This document shows, in pieces, positions 26,736 to 35,511 of a stretch of 64,000 bases of DNA (position 1 is the stretch's first letter; each line of letters begins with the position of its first letter). The DNA is from Halalkalibacillus halophilus DSM 18494 (lineage in GTDB: Bacteria; Bacillota; Bacilli; Bacillales; Alkalibacillaceae). The notes below the pieces were generated by a model, which had not been told where the DNA came from, did no database searches, and worked only from the letters and a program-made list of their open reading frames with translations. The translations under genes and the position numbers were made by a program. The stretch spans positions 62,001 through 126,000 of the forward strand of contig NZ_AUHI01000007.1 of the NCBI RefSeq assembly GCF_000423105.1, given 5' to 3'.

Positions 26736-26851
26736 ATTTATAACCCCTTTCCATTCTATTTTTATTATAAACCTTTTTCCCTATTATGTTTAGTGCTAAT
26801 CATCATCCACGATTGTTGTTGGATATAAAACAAAGCCTATGTTTTCCACCT

Positions 26852-27271
26852 TTATAGATTGTTGTGAATTTTATCCGCTAATGACTGTAACTTCTCAGGT
26901 GTGTAGTTATCTCCATGAACTTCCCAATTTAATTTGAAACCATCTGTCTCATCGTAACGTGGTATTAGATGGAGGTGAAAGTGGAAGACACTTTGATCTG
27001 CAAAGGAACCATTATTATTTAGCATATTCAGTCCTTTAGGGGTGAAAGCAGCTTTCATCGCATTTGCAATCAATGGAACCGCTTTAAATAGTTCCGATGC
27101 GGTTGTTTGGTCTAATTCGTATAAATCTTGGCAATGTTTTTTGGGGATGACAAGCGTGTGACCTTCCGTAACTTGGCTAATGTCTAAAAATGCATAGACA
27201 TAGTCATCTTCATACACTTTTGAGGAAGGGATCTCACCGTCTAATATTTTGCAAAAAATACAATCTGACAT
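26852..27271 (-). CDS. hit: HIT family nucleotide-binding protein
   Basis: 139-residue histidine-triad protein. The N-terminal CxxC (CIFCKILDGEIPSSKVYEDD), GHTLVIPKKH and the triad HFHLHLIPR near residue 100 are intact. It hydrolyses adenosine-type nucleotide phosphates. ATG 27271 is six bases after AGGAGG; an ATG at 27277 abuts that RBS and is unlikely. It is divergent from ecsA as in B. subtilis. Confidence 0.95.
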   Translation of the reverse strand: MSDCIFCKILDGEIPSSKVYEDDYVYAFLDISQVTEGHTLVIPKKHCQDLYELDQTTASELFKAVPLIANAMKAAFTPKGLNMLNNNGSFADQSVFHFHLHLIPRYDETDGFKLNWEVHGDNYTPEKLQSLADKIHNNL

Positions 27272-27476
27272 AAACATCCTCCTATAATATAATTATACTT
27301 TTCATGTTAAACGTATATCTAACTTTAACTATTACCTTTAAGACTTGGTAATAAACTGAGTTGTCTATATTGTAACGTAAACCTTTGTCGAATGTAAGAA
27401 TAAATGGGTATGGCTATTCAATGTTCTTTGTTTTTTGGTATGATATTGATAAAGATAGAGCAGGAGATGAGAATGA

Positions 27477-28214
27477 ATGAGTGAGTTATTAGAAATAAAG
27501 GAACTCGTTGGTGGATATACCAAACAAGATGTCTTACATGGAGTTTCTTTCAATGTGAAGCAAGGAGAAGTAGTCGGTCTCATCGGCTTAAATGGAGCCG
27601 GGAAATCTACTACCATTAAACATATTATTGGCTTGATGAATCCGAAAAAAGGCTCCGTCTCTATTAATGGAGAAGAGTTAACGCATGATTTAGAGTCTTA
27701 TCGTAAGAACTTTGCATATATCCCTGAAATGCCAATGCTTTACGATGAATTGACGTTAGAAGAGCATTTACATTTAACTGCAATGGCTTATGGTCTTGAG
27801 GAAGAAACTTATCACGAGCGTGCTGATCTTTTATTAAAAGAGTTTAATTTATTTAATAAGAAAAAATGGTTCCCTGTACACTTCTCTAAAGGGATGCGTC
27901 AAAAAGTTATGATTATGTGTGCCTTTTTGGTACAACCATCGTTATACATTGTGGACGAACCATTTGTGGGGTTAGATCCATTAGGGATTCAATCTTATTT
28001 GAATACGATGAATGAAATGAAAGAACAAGGTGCAGGTGTCTTAATGTCTACACACATACTTGCTACAGCAGAAAAGTATTGTGATCGATTTGTAATCTTG
28101 CATCATGGGGAAATAAAAGCTTACGGCACATTATTAGAATTACAAAATGAATTTGGTATGGCTGGTGCGAGTCTAGATGATATCTATATCCAATTGACAA
28201 AGGACGATGCTTAA
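27477..28214 (+). CDS. ecsA: ABC transporter ATPase EcsA
   Basis: 245-residue ATPase: Walker A GLNGAGKST, signature FSKGMRQKVMIM, Walker B LYIVDEPFVGLDPLG, H-loop MSTHILATAEK. EcsAB is known in B. subtilis to affect intramembrane proteolysis (RasP), secretion and competence; its substrate is not settled. RBS AGGAGATGAG. The ecsB ATG follows directly after the stop. An extended -10 (TGGTATGAT at 27436) is a possible promoter. Confidence 0.94.
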   Translation: MSELLEIKELVGGYTKQDVLHGVSFNVKQGEVVGLIGLNGAGKSTTIKHIIGLMNPKKGSVSINGEELTHDLESYRKNFAYIPEMPMLYDELTLEEHLHLTAMAYGLEEETYHERADLLLKEFNLFNKKKWFPVHFSKGMRQKVMIMCAFLVQPSLYIVDEPFVGLDPLGIQSYLNTMNEMKEQGAGVLMSTHILATAEKYCDRFVILHHGEIKAYGTLLELQNEFGMAGASLDDIYIQLTKDDA

Positions 28215-29438
28215 ATGAATACGAATCAATTATGGAAGGAAAGACTCGGCCAACATGTAAAAATGGTTAGTAGATATATGCGCTTAATCTTCAATGATCA
28301 TTTAGCATTTGCCTTAATTTTCTTTGTAGCAGGATTTGCTTATTTTTATCAGCAGTGGTTAGAAACTGTTCCTCAAAACTTTCCAGTTGCATGGATGATG
28401 GCTGTTGTAATTGGTCTCTTACTTACACATAGTCCAGTACGTACTTTTTTCAGAGAGGCAGACACCGTTTTTCTACTGCCTGTAGAGAATAAATTAAAAC
28501 CTTATATAAGAAATTCTTTGGTTTATAGTTTTGTAATGCAGAGTTATTGGTTAGCTATTTTCGTCTTTGCTTTTGCTCCATTATACTTAACTATTTATCC
28601 AGAGATACCAGCTTCCTATCTTTTTGCTATTTTATTAGGTGTGCTATTAGTGAAAGTAGGGAATTTATTTGCGACTTGGTATCTAGATACAAATAGAGAC
28701 CCGCGACTTACTAATTTGGACCGAGTCGTTCGATTAGTAATTAATGTTTTGTTTGTGTATTTCCTCGTTAATGGGGTTATGTTCAATGCTTTGGCTGCAG
28801 CTCTATTAATCCTTGGGGTAGCTTTTTTGAACTACTGGAATATTTATAAGAAATTCAGTCTTCCTTGGGATCAATTAGTTGAAAAAGAAGATGCTAGATT
28901 GCAATTCTTTTATCGAATTGCCAATATGTCGACCGATGTTCCTCATATTAAGCATAAGCCGAAGAAGCGGCATCGTATGGCTGGTTTTGCTAAGAAAAAT
29001 GTGGATTATAACCAAGAAAGCACCTACCTTTATTTATATGCACTTACTTTTGTTCGTAGTGGTGATTATTTAGGAATGTATCTTAGATTAGTTGCGCTAG
29101 CTATTTTCTTTGCTTTATGGATTCCTATTTTCTGGGCTAAAGTGGTTTTTGCGATGTTAATCTTATTTATCACAGGTTTCCAATTCATCACCATTTATAA
29201 CCACCATAAACGAATGGAATGGCTAGATATTTATCCAGTTTCCCACCATTACAGGAAAAAAGCTGTTCATCAACTAATCTTAGTACTGATGTCTGTTAAG
29301 ATCGTTATTGTATTTTTTGCTTTCTATTTTGGAACTGGATTTTTAGATGCTACCATTTATGGAGGTATCGCTATTGCTTTCACTGTTTTATTCGAGCATT
29401 TCTATGTTAAAAAACGAATTCAGACTTTGACTGCATAA
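28215..29438 (+). CDS. ecsB: ABC transporter permease EcsB
   Basis: 407-residue membrane protein with about eight hydrophobic segments, matching EcsB length. Conserved-looking cytosolic segments include RTFFREADTVFLLPVE and the basic KHKPKKRHRMAGFAKKN loop. It pairs with EcsA, and their genes abut. B. subtilis has ecsC next; here no ecsC is present and a terminator follows. Confidence 0.92.
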   Translation: MNTNQLWKERLGQHVKMVSRYMRLIFNDHLAFALIFFVAGFAYFYQQWLETVPQNFPVAWMMAVVIGLLLTHSPVRTFFREADTVFLLPVENKLKPYIRNSLVYSFVMQSYWLAIFVFAFAPLYLTIYPEIPASYLFAILLGVLLVKVGNLFATWYLDTNRDPRLTNLDRVVRLVINVLFVYFLVNGVMFNALAAALLILGVAFLNYWNIYKKFSLPWDQLVEKEDARLQFFYRIANMSTDVPHIKHKPKKRHRMAGFAKKNVDYNQESTYLYLYALTFVRSGDYLGMYLRLVALAIFFALWIPIFWAKVVFAMLILFITGFQFITIYNHHKRMEWLDIYPVSHHYRKKAVHQLILVLMSVKIVIVFFAFYFGTGFLDATIYGGIAIAFTVLFEHFYVKKRIQTLTA

Positions 29439-29461
29439 CATATCTTTTATAGGATTATTTC

Positions 29462-29495
29462 AATCGGAACAGCTTTTAGTTGTTCTGATTTTTTA
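29462..29495 (+). terminator. Terminator of ecsAB
   Basis: Stem AATCGGAACA / TGTTCTGATT (one G-U), loop GCTTTTAGT, T6 tail. Confidence 0.82.
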
Positions 29496-29627
29496 TGTGT
29501 TTTTATAAACACTTCATCCTGATAAAGCGTTCATCTGTTAATGTTCACAAAGTGTGGGCATAGTGTTAAAATCATCTAGGCTAAAGAAATAGGACAAGTT
29601 AACCAGCAAAGAAGGGTTCGGGTACAT

Positions 29628-30485
29628 ATGGGTAAGAAGAGAAATAAGGGGCAGTTTACGAAGTGGCAGCAACTTATATATATTATGGTCGGTTCATTTA
29701 TAGTTGCCTTAGCATATAATGGTTTTTTATTACCAAACTATGTTGCAGCAGGCGGTGTGAGTGGAATTAGTACGATCACGGAGGCATTGTTAGGAATAGA
29801 ACCAGCATACGTGATCTGGGCAATCAATATTCCGCTTTTATTCGTAGCCTATTACTTATTAGGTAGAGGTTCAGCTTTCAGGTCGTTGGCGGGTTCATTG
29901 TTACTCCCGCTTTTTGTATTCTTAACCCGGCATATGGATGCGTTTGTAAATGATGCATTACTTGCTGCATTATTTGGCGGACTAGGTGTTGGAGTAGGAA
30001 TCGGAATTGTTTTTTTAGGAGATGCCTCAACAGGTGGAACGGCTTTAATTGCGCAACTCATTAATAAATTTACTAACCTGACACTTGGTTCTAGCATTGC
30101 AATTATTGATGGAATCATTGTAGTAACAGCAATTATCGTATTTGATATTGAATTAGGTTTGTATGCACTAATAGGTTTGTATATGACGAGTAAGTCAATT
30201 GACTTGGTGCAAACAGGCTTTAATAAAACAAAGACTACATTAATTGTTTCCAATGAATATTTAGATGTGCAAGAAGCGATTTATACTCGGGTGGACCGAG
30301 GGGTTACTCGTTTAGCTGCGCAAGGTGGTTTTACACAAGATGAACGGCCTGTATTAATGTGTGTCGTGTATCAATCAGAAATGGGTGCATTGAAGCGTAC
30401 GATTAGAGAAGTGGACCCTGAGGCATTTGTTATTGTGACAGATTCAGCGGAAGTATTAGGACAAGGTTTTTATGAATCAGCATAA
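29628..30485 (+). CDS. YitT family membrane protein (DUF161 + DUF2179)
   Basis: 285 residues. An N-terminal multi-helix membrane domain (YNGFLLPNYVAAGGVSGIST, FLGDASTGGTALIAQLINKF) is followed by a cytoplasmic DUF2179 domain (TRVDRGVTRLAAQGGFTQDE, FVIVTDSAEVLGQGF). It is one of several YitT paralogues found in Bacillus; transport substrate unknown. RBS is weak; ATG 29628 is the natural start. Single gene flanked by terminators. Confidence 0.88.
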   Translation: MGKKRNKGQFTKWQQLIYIMVGSFIVALAYNGFLLPNYVAAGGVSGISTITEALLGIEPAYVIWAINIPLLFVAYYLLGRGSAFRSLAGSLLLPLFVFLTRHMDAFVNDALLAALFGGLGVGVGIGIVFLGDASTGGTALIAQLINKFTNLTLGSSIAIIDGIIVVTAIIVFDIELGLYALIGLYMTSKSIDLVQTGFNKTKTTLIVSNEYLDVQEAIYTRVDRGVTRLAAQGGFTQDERPVLMCVVYQSEMGALKRTIREVDPEAFVIVTDSAEVLGQGFYESA

Positions 30486-30500
30486 TTAGAACTAACATAA

Positions 30501-30540
30501 AAAATCCCGTTTGCAACTGAATGTAGCAAGCGGGATTTTT
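30501..30540. terminator. Bidirectional terminator between YitT gene and yhaA
   Basis: AAAATCCCG...GCAAGCGGGATTTTT stem with an internal TTTGC/GCAA extension; convergent genes on both sides. Confidence 0.8.
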
Positions 30541-30570
30541 AAATTTACTTAATAGTCACCGGGTTGTTAT

Positions 30571-31746
30571 CTACTGGTGATTTTCATTATACTTTCTAAC
30601 GCCATGCATTAGTGCTTTAGCGGCTGTTGGTAAAGCGCGTTCATCAATATTAAATTTCGGGTGATGGTGCGGGTATGCATGACCCTCAATTTGTGCACCA
30701 GTGAAGAAGAAGGCGCCAGGGCGTTCTTCTAAATAATAGGCAAAATCTTCTCCGCCCATGATCGGTTCTACGTCACGAACACTTAAAACTCCTGGAATCT
30801 GATTTCCGTCATGAAGATAATAGTTTACTTCAGTTTCATGATTGACTACAGGTGGATAACCTTTAACGTAGTCAAGTTCATATTCTGCGTCGTAGCTAAC
30901 AGCAATTCCCTTTAAGATCTTGTGCATTTCTTCAATAATTTCATCCTGCACATCTTTGTCTAGGATTCTCACCGTTCCCGTTAAAGCTGTCGTATCAGGA
31001 ATTACATTAAAAGCATTTCCGCCTTCTATTTTCCCAATCGTTAATACAGCAGGGGACAAAGGATTTATACGACGACTTACCACCTGTTGTAGTTCTACAA
31101 TCGCCTGGCCAGCCATTACAACAGGATCCTTCGTCTGTTGTGGCATAGCCCCGTGGCCACCTTTACCTTGGAAAGTAATTTTAAAGCGGTCAGCACCAGC
31201 CATGAATGGTCCACTTGTCGTTTCGATTTCATTTAATTTTGTATTAGACCATAAATGGGTACCGAATACAGCGTCTACACCTTCTAATGCTCCTTCTTCA
31301 ATCATCGGTTTTGCACCACCTGGAGCATATTCCTCTGCAGGTTGGTGGATAAAAACAAGTGTACCTGGAAGTTCTTCTTTAAATTCTAACGCAGCTTCTG
31401 CAACAGCTAATAAGGAGGCAGTATGACCATCGTGGCCGCATGCATGCATTTTGCCGTCAACTTTTGACTTATAAGGTACATCATTTTCTTCTTGAATTGG
31501 CAGTGCGTCAAAATCTGCGCGCAAGGCGACTGTCTTACCAGGCTTTCCACCTTCTATTTTAGCTATTAAACCATACCCACCAATATTGTTTTGGTAAGGA
31601 ATGCCTAACTCATCATAACGCTTTGCTATAAAAGCAGCCGTTTCTTTTTCTTCAAAAGAAAGCTCGGGATGTTGGTGTAAGTATCTGCGGTCTTCTACCA
31701 TTCTGTCATATAATGTATCTATTTTTTCATATAATTGATCCCACAT
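30571..31746 (-). CDS. yhaA: M20 family amidohydrolase YhaA
   Basis: 391-residue zinc-dependent aminoacylase/hippurate hydrolase-like enzyme. Metal site residues appear in MHACGHDGHTASLLAVAE, HQPAEEYAPGGAKPMIEEGA, FGTHLW and the C-terminal HHHPKFNIDERAL. The dimerisation insert lies between GPFMAGADRFKITFQGKGGHGAMPQ and GTVRILDKD. It hydrolyses N-acyl amino acids or similar amides; exact substrate unknown. ATG 31746 has GAGGAGG eight bases upstream; the frame from 31773 lacks one. B. subtilis yhaA sits beside ecsABC. Confidence 0.92.
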   Translation of the reverse strand: MWDQLYEKIDTLYDRMVEDRRYLHQHPELSFEEKETAAFIAKRYDELGIPYQNNIGGYGLIAKIEGGKPGKTVALRADFDALPIQEENDVPYKSKVDGKMHACGHDGHTASLLAVAEAALEFKEELPGTLVFIHQPAEEYAPGGAKPMIEEGALEGVDAVFGTHLWSNTKLNEIETTSGPFMAGADRFKITFQGKGGHGAMPQQTKDPVVMAGQAIVELQQVVSRRINPLSPAVLTIGKIEGGNAFNVIPDTTALTGTVRILDKDVQDEIIEEMHKILKGIAVSYDAEYELDYVKGYPPVVNHETEVNYYLHDGNQIPGVLSVRDVEPIMGGEDFAYYLEERPGAFFFTGAQIEGHAYPHHHPKFNIDERALPTAAKALMHGVRKYNENHQ

Positions 31747-31833
31747 AAAAAAATCCTCCTCTTCACATTTCATGAAGATAAGTATAACAGAATTTTCGGA
31801 ATACGTAATGCATTCACCTTCTAATTATATAAA

Positions 31834-31863
31834 AATCAGTACAAGGAAACCCCTGTACTGATT
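31834..31863 (-). terminator. Terminator of the ferritin-like gene
   Basis: Perfect 10-bp stem AATCAGTACA / TGTACTGATT; on minus it is followed by TTTTTATAT. Confidence 0.85.
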
Positions 31864-31873
31864 CATCAACAAA

Positions 31874-32308
31874 CTATTCAAATCTTGAGTCATCTAACAT
31901 ACGAGCGATGTCTTCTTTATGGTGCGTCTCATCAGCAATCATGTCGTCTAGTTTCACGGATAATTCCGTATAGCCTAGTGCCTCTGCTTGCTTTTTGCGT
32001 TCTTCGTAACGATCGATTGTATCTGATTCTGCTTTATGTGCAGCTTCTAACATACTTTTCACATCTGTCAGCTGCTCTACTTTAGCAGGTGTTGTCGTTG
32101 GTGTACCACCTAATGTTTTAATTTTTTCTGATAGATATAGGGCGTGCCCAGATTCATCTTGGATTTCACCTTTGAAAAATGGTTTCAATACTTGTCTATA
32201 GATCCCTGATACAACAGCTGCGTTGTACGTATACATGATTACGGCACCATATTCATGTGCTAAATCTTCATTCAATCCATCAATAAGTTCTTTTAATTTT
32301 GCATCCAT
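31874..32308 (-). CDS. Ferritin-like di-iron protein (bacterioferritin/Dps-like)
   Basis: 144 residues, four-helix ferritin-like. Potential di-iron ligands: E18 in LAHEYGAVIMYTYNAA, E-x-x-H in GEIQDESGHALYLSEKIK, E in AAHKAESDTIDRYEERKK and E-x-x-H in ADETHHKEDIARML. It could store iron or act as a ferroxidase; Dps-type DNA binding is not evident. RBS GGAGGG upstream. It stands alone between yhaA and the liaFSR operon. Confidence 0.82.
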   Translation of the reverse strand: MDAKLKELIDGLNEDLAHEYGAVIMYTYNAAVVSGIYRQVLKPFFKGEIQDESGHALYLSEKIKTLGGTPTTTPAKVEQLTDVKSMLEAAHKAESDTIDRYEERKKQAEALGYTELSVKLDDMIADETHHKEDIARMLDDSRFE

Positions 32309-32397
32309 CGTAATCCCTCCAACTGTATTTTCTACATTAAAAGTATACCCGTAACATTTTTAATTCAAACAACGTGATCGTTACAATAAACGTCCCT

Positions 32398-32411
32398 CCG
32401 TCTAGAGACGG
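32398..32411 (+). promoter_or_regulatory. Inverted repeat upstream of liaFSR
   Basis: CCGTCT-AG-AGACGG, 6-bp arms, 31 bases upstream of the candidate -35. It could be a LiaR-type site since LiaR operons are often self-regulated, but I cannot match it to a firm consensus. Confidence 0.35.
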
Positions 32412-32441
32412 ATAAGAAAAGGTTCTATGGAATGTATGAGA

Positions 32442-32469
32442 TTGTAAGAAAATTTATTACGATTAATAT
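32442..32469 (+). promoter_or_regulatory. Probable promoter of liaFSR
   Basis: TTGTAA at 32442, 16-base spacer, TAATAT at 32464; about 67 bases upstream of the liaF start. Confidence 0.5.
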
Positions 32470-32535
32470 AGAGAAAAAAAGGATTTACGGGTTTCGACAA
32501 GAATATATAAAACAGAAGGATAAAGGGTGATATGT

Positions 32536-33567
32536 ATGCGATTTATAAAATGGGCTTTTGCAGCTATCTTAATATTTTTTGGTGGAGTTTTGATTCTCCA
32601 AAACCTTAACTTTATTTCCCTGGAAATATCGAATATTGTCTGGGATTCTTGGCCAGCTATTTTAGTGTTTTTGGGATTTTATTTATTGGTTAATTCATTT
32701 AGGCGTAGTCGAAGTACAAGTTGGTTCTTTTCTAGCTTTCTAATCATATTTGGAGGGTTATTATGGGCTGGTAATTTTGATTACATTGCTTTTACATTTT
32801 CAGATATATGGAAACTATGGCCTTTGATTCTTATTTATATTGGGGCAAATATGCTTTTTGGTCGAAAGGCGATTAAAGTAGAAGTGATAAAAAATGATAA
32901 TGAAAATTCATATGGATCTTATAAAAAGAAATATGGCTATTCAGGAAAATCTAAAAAAGAAAAAAATAACTACGACGATTATGACGACTATATAGAAGAT
33001 ACGCTTGAAGATGTTGAAGATTCTTTAGAAGGCCTTGGTCAAGATATAAAAAATAGTATTAAAGCAGGCATTGGGGAGTCGGGTTGGAAATACCATAAGT
33101 CTTTTGAGGAAGATGAAGAATGGGAGGAAGATGATTCTACTGCAAAGAAAAAGGAAAAAGAAGAATCTCGACAAGCTTCAGGTAAATATAAATACAATAT
33201 CAAGTCTGGCAAACAATTTGTAACCGACCTTAATTTATCTAGTGAAAATTGGGAAGTACAACCGATGGACTTGTGGACGGGTATTGGCGATGTGAATATT
33301 GATTTTTCCAAAGGGTTTATCCCAAATAAAGAGACAGCTATTACGTTAAGAGGCTACGTGGCAGATATTATGATGAAGATTCCAGAAAGTGTCGCGGTGA
33401 AAATCTATACTAAAGTTAACATTGGCGATGTGGAAGTTTTCGGAGAAGAGAGATCTGGTTTTCACAATGAAGTGTCTTATCAATCCGAAAACTATAAAGA
33501 GGCAACTAGAAAGTTAAATATATATGCAAGTTATAAAGTCGGAAACATCATCGTATTATCCGTATAG
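32536..33567 (+). CDS. liaF: LiaF-like membrane inhibitor of the envelope-stress two-component system
   Basis: 343 residues. Four hydrophobic segments fill the first 110 residues (LiaI/LiaF-type membrane region). They are followed by a highly charged Lys/Glu/Asp/Tyr-rich linker (about residues 115-225) and a beta-rich LiaF C-terminal domain (GIGDVNIDFSKGFIPNKE, NIGDVEVFGEE, KVGNIIVLSV). LiaF is known to keep LiaS inactive until cell-wall stress. ATG 32536 is preferred over a GTG at 32527, which lies inside the AAGGGTGAT RBS. Twelve bases separate it from liaS. Confidence 0.87.
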   Translation: MRFIKWAFAAILIFFGGVLILQNLNFISLEISNIVWDSWPAILVFLGFYLLVNSFRRSRSTSWFFSSFLIIFGGLLWAGNFDYIAFTFSDIWKLWPLILIYIGANMLFGRKAIKVEVIKNDNENSYGSYKKKYGYSGKSKKEKNNYDDYDDYIEDTLEDVEDSLEGLGQDIKNSIKAGIGESGWKYHKSFEEDEEWEEDDSTAKKKEKEESRQASGKYKYNIKSGKQFVTDLNLSSENWEVQPMDLWTGIGDVNIDFSKGFIPNKETAITLRGYVADIMMKIPESVAVKIYTKVNIGDVEVFGEERSGFHNEVSYQSENYKEATRKLNIYASYKVGNIIVLSV

Positions 33568-33579
33568 GGGCTGTTTCGA

Positions 33580-34617
33580 ATGCTAAATAAATTAAAAGGG
33601 ATCCGCTTTCAATATATGCGGACTGCTTTATATATTATCTATTTCTCATTATTAATTATTGCGTTAGTGCTATTTTTCACTTATTCCGTGATGGAACCAG
33701 CGTGGCTTTCCATTCAGGCGATTTTTTTATTTGTCACGTCTGTTGTATTAATAATGACTCCTATAGGGTTATACGTCATGTACCGTAAAACAGGGGAAAT
33801 TAAGACGCATCAACAAGCTTATTCTACTTTCTTATCGCTACTTTCCAAAGGACATTATGATGCAAAGTTGTTATTAAAGGAAAACGGGGATGAATTCGAT
33901 ACGTTAAGTAGAGAATTGAATGACGTTGCCATCAAAATGAGTAAACAAGTGAAATCACTAGAAAGGTTGGCAGAAGAAAGGTCAGAGTATGCCCAGCAAG
34001 CTCACATGGCTGCAACCATTGAGGAACGTCAGCGTATTGCACGAGACCTTCATGATGCTGTTAGCCAACAATTATTTGCATTGTCGATGATGTCACAAGC
34101 TACTGTAAAACAAATGGACAAAAACCCAGTGCAAGCAAAATCCCAAATAGAGGAAATCGCACATATGGCTCTTCAAGCTCAAAATGAAATGCGAGCTTTA
34201 TTATTACATTTAAGACCAATTCAACTATCTGATGAGCCACTGCATCAAGGGATTACGAACCTAATAGAAGAGTTGAAGAAAAAATGTAATATGTTATTTG
34301 AATTAGACATAGATGAAGAGTTAGGCATTTCACAAACAAAAGAAGAACATATTTTTCGGTTGGTACAAGAAGCTTTATCAAATATATTGCGACATGCCAA
34401 TGCCGATCGCACAACTTTACAAATTAAGAATCGAGGTCAAATTATCATTCATATAAATGATGATGGAGAAGGATTTGATGTCGAACAGCAAATCGACTCG
34501 AAAGCATCTTATGGGCTTAAAACCATGCAAGAAAGATGTGAAGAAATTGGTGGAACATTTAAAATTAAGTCCAAAGTTGGCGAAGGGACCTATATTGATA
34601 TACGAATACCAAAGTAG
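33580..34617 (+). CDS. liaS: LiaS-like sensor histidine kinase
   Basis: 345 residues. Two N-terminal membrane helices with a very short external loop (intramembrane-sensing type), a HAMP-like region, then HisKA_3 with the phosphoacceptor in ERQRIARDLHDAVSQQLFAL and a HATPase with QEALSNILRHANADR, INDDGEGFD and YGLKTMQERCEEIGG. It phosphorylates the LiaR-like regulator encoded next, in response to lipid II-targeting antibiotics or envelope damage in relatives. Confidence 0.93.
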   Translation: MLNKLKGIRFQYMRTALYIIYFSLLIIALVLFFTYSVMEPAWLSIQAIFLFVTSVVLIMTPIGLYVMYRKTGEIKTHQQAYSTFLSLLSKGHYDAKLLLKENGDEFDTLSRELNDVAIKMSKQVKSLERLAEERSEYAQQAHMAATIEERQRIARDLHDAVSQQLFALSMMSQATVKQMDKNPVQAKSQIEEIAHMALQAQNEMRALLLHLRPIQLSDEPLHQGITNLIEELKKKCNMLFELDIDEELGISQTKEEHIFRLVQEALSNILRHANADRTTLQIKNRGQIIIHINDDGEGFDVEQQIDSKASYGLKTMQERCEEIGGTFKIKSKVGEGTYIDIRIPK

Positions 34618-34633
34618 GGAGGGTAAATAGCGA

Positions 34634-35272
34634 ATGGAACTTATAAAAATAGTGATTATCGACGACCACGATGTTGTGCGTAAAGGTGTTGTAACTTACT
34701 TAATGACAGATGATGAACTAGAGGTGATTGGAGAAGCTTCTAGTGGAAACCAAGGGGCAGCACTTGTGCTACGTGAAAGGCCAGATGTGGTCTTAATGGA
34801 TTTGATGATGGAAGATGGCAATGGAATTGAAGCTACGAAAAAAATAATGGCGGAGTATGGTGAATGTAAAATCATTATTTTGACGAGTTTTTATGATGAT
34901 GAGCAAGTTTTCCCGGCTTTAGAGGCTGGAGCGTTTAGTTATATGTTAAAGACATCTTCTGCTGATGAAATAGCCGCTGCGATCAAGAAAGCGGCAAGAG
35001 GAGAAAATGTTATAGAAGCAAAAGTGGCTGGAAAAATGATGACCAGGATGAGAACACCTAAGAAGCTTGCTCACGATGAGTTGACCGAACGTGAATTAGA
35101 GGTTTTGATCTGTATTGGAAATGGTTTAACAAATGTAGAGATAAGTGAAAAGTTGTATATAGGTGTTAAAACAGTAAAGACGCATGTGAGTAATGTGCTA
35201 CACAAACTTGAAGTACAGGATCGCACCCAAGCAGCAGTCTATGCACACCGAAATCAATTAATGAAGCAATAA
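34634..35272 (+). CDS. liaR: LiaR-like NarL/FixJ response regulator
   Basis: 212 residues. The receiver domain has acidic pocket IIDDHD, phospho-Asp in VVLMDLMMEDGNG, conserved T/S in IILTSF and K in YMLKTSSADE. The C-terminal LuxR-type HTH is LTERELEVLICIGNGLTNVE, ISEKLYIGVKTVKTHVSNVL. It is the last gene of liaFSR. Directly after it comes a phased repeat array rather than an obvious own terminator; the next hairpin is at 35472. Confidence 0.94.
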   Translation: MELIKIVIIDDHDVVRKGVVTYLMTDDELEVIGEASSGNQGAALVLRERPDVVLMDLMMEDGNGIEATKKIMAEYGECKIIILTSFYDDEQVFPALEAGAFSYMLKTSSADEIAAAIKKAARGENVIEAKVAGKMMTRMRTPKKLAHDELTERELEVLICIGNGLTNVEISEKLYIGVKTVKTHVSNVLHKLEVQDRTQAAVYAHRNQLMKQ

Positions 35273-35299
35273 AGAAATATCTCACGAGTGTCAGTTTTC

Positions 35300-35448
35300 T
35301 GGATATCTGCTTACTTATATGGATATCCGGTAACTTTCCTGGATATATTCTTGAGTTTTCTGGATATATCATCGACATTCGTGGATATATTGAAATATTC
35401 GTGTATATGCTGCCTGAAATCTGGATATAACGAGACTTTTGTGGATAT
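35300..35448. repeat. Phased short-repeat array B (8 TGGATAT cores, 20-21 bp period)
   Basis: TGGATAT occurs at 35300, 35320, 35340, 35361, 35382, 35422 and 35442, with TGTATAT at 35402. Spacings are 20, 20, 21, 21, 20, 20, 20. The 13-14 bases between cores are not conserved, though TTC or TTTC often precedes the core. The period is not a multiple of three, so it is not a coding repeat. It lies between liaR and a bidirectional terminator. Confidence 0.88.
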
Positions 35449-35471
35449 CGCGAACCCTCATCGCTTAAATG

Positions 35472-35502
35472 AAAACACCCTAAACCGAGTTTAGGGTGTT
35501 TT
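35472..35502. terminator. Bidirectional terminator between liaR and hmoB
   Basis: Perfect 14-bp stem AAAACACCCTAAAC / GTTTAGGGTGTTTT, loop CGA; convergent genes. Confidence 0.9.
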
Positions 35503-35511
35503 AAGGTTGAA

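Noticed and set aside
35300..35448. CRISPR array
   Set aside because: Units are 7 bp with 13-14 bp gaps, far below repeat and spacer lengths, and no cas genes are present in the window.
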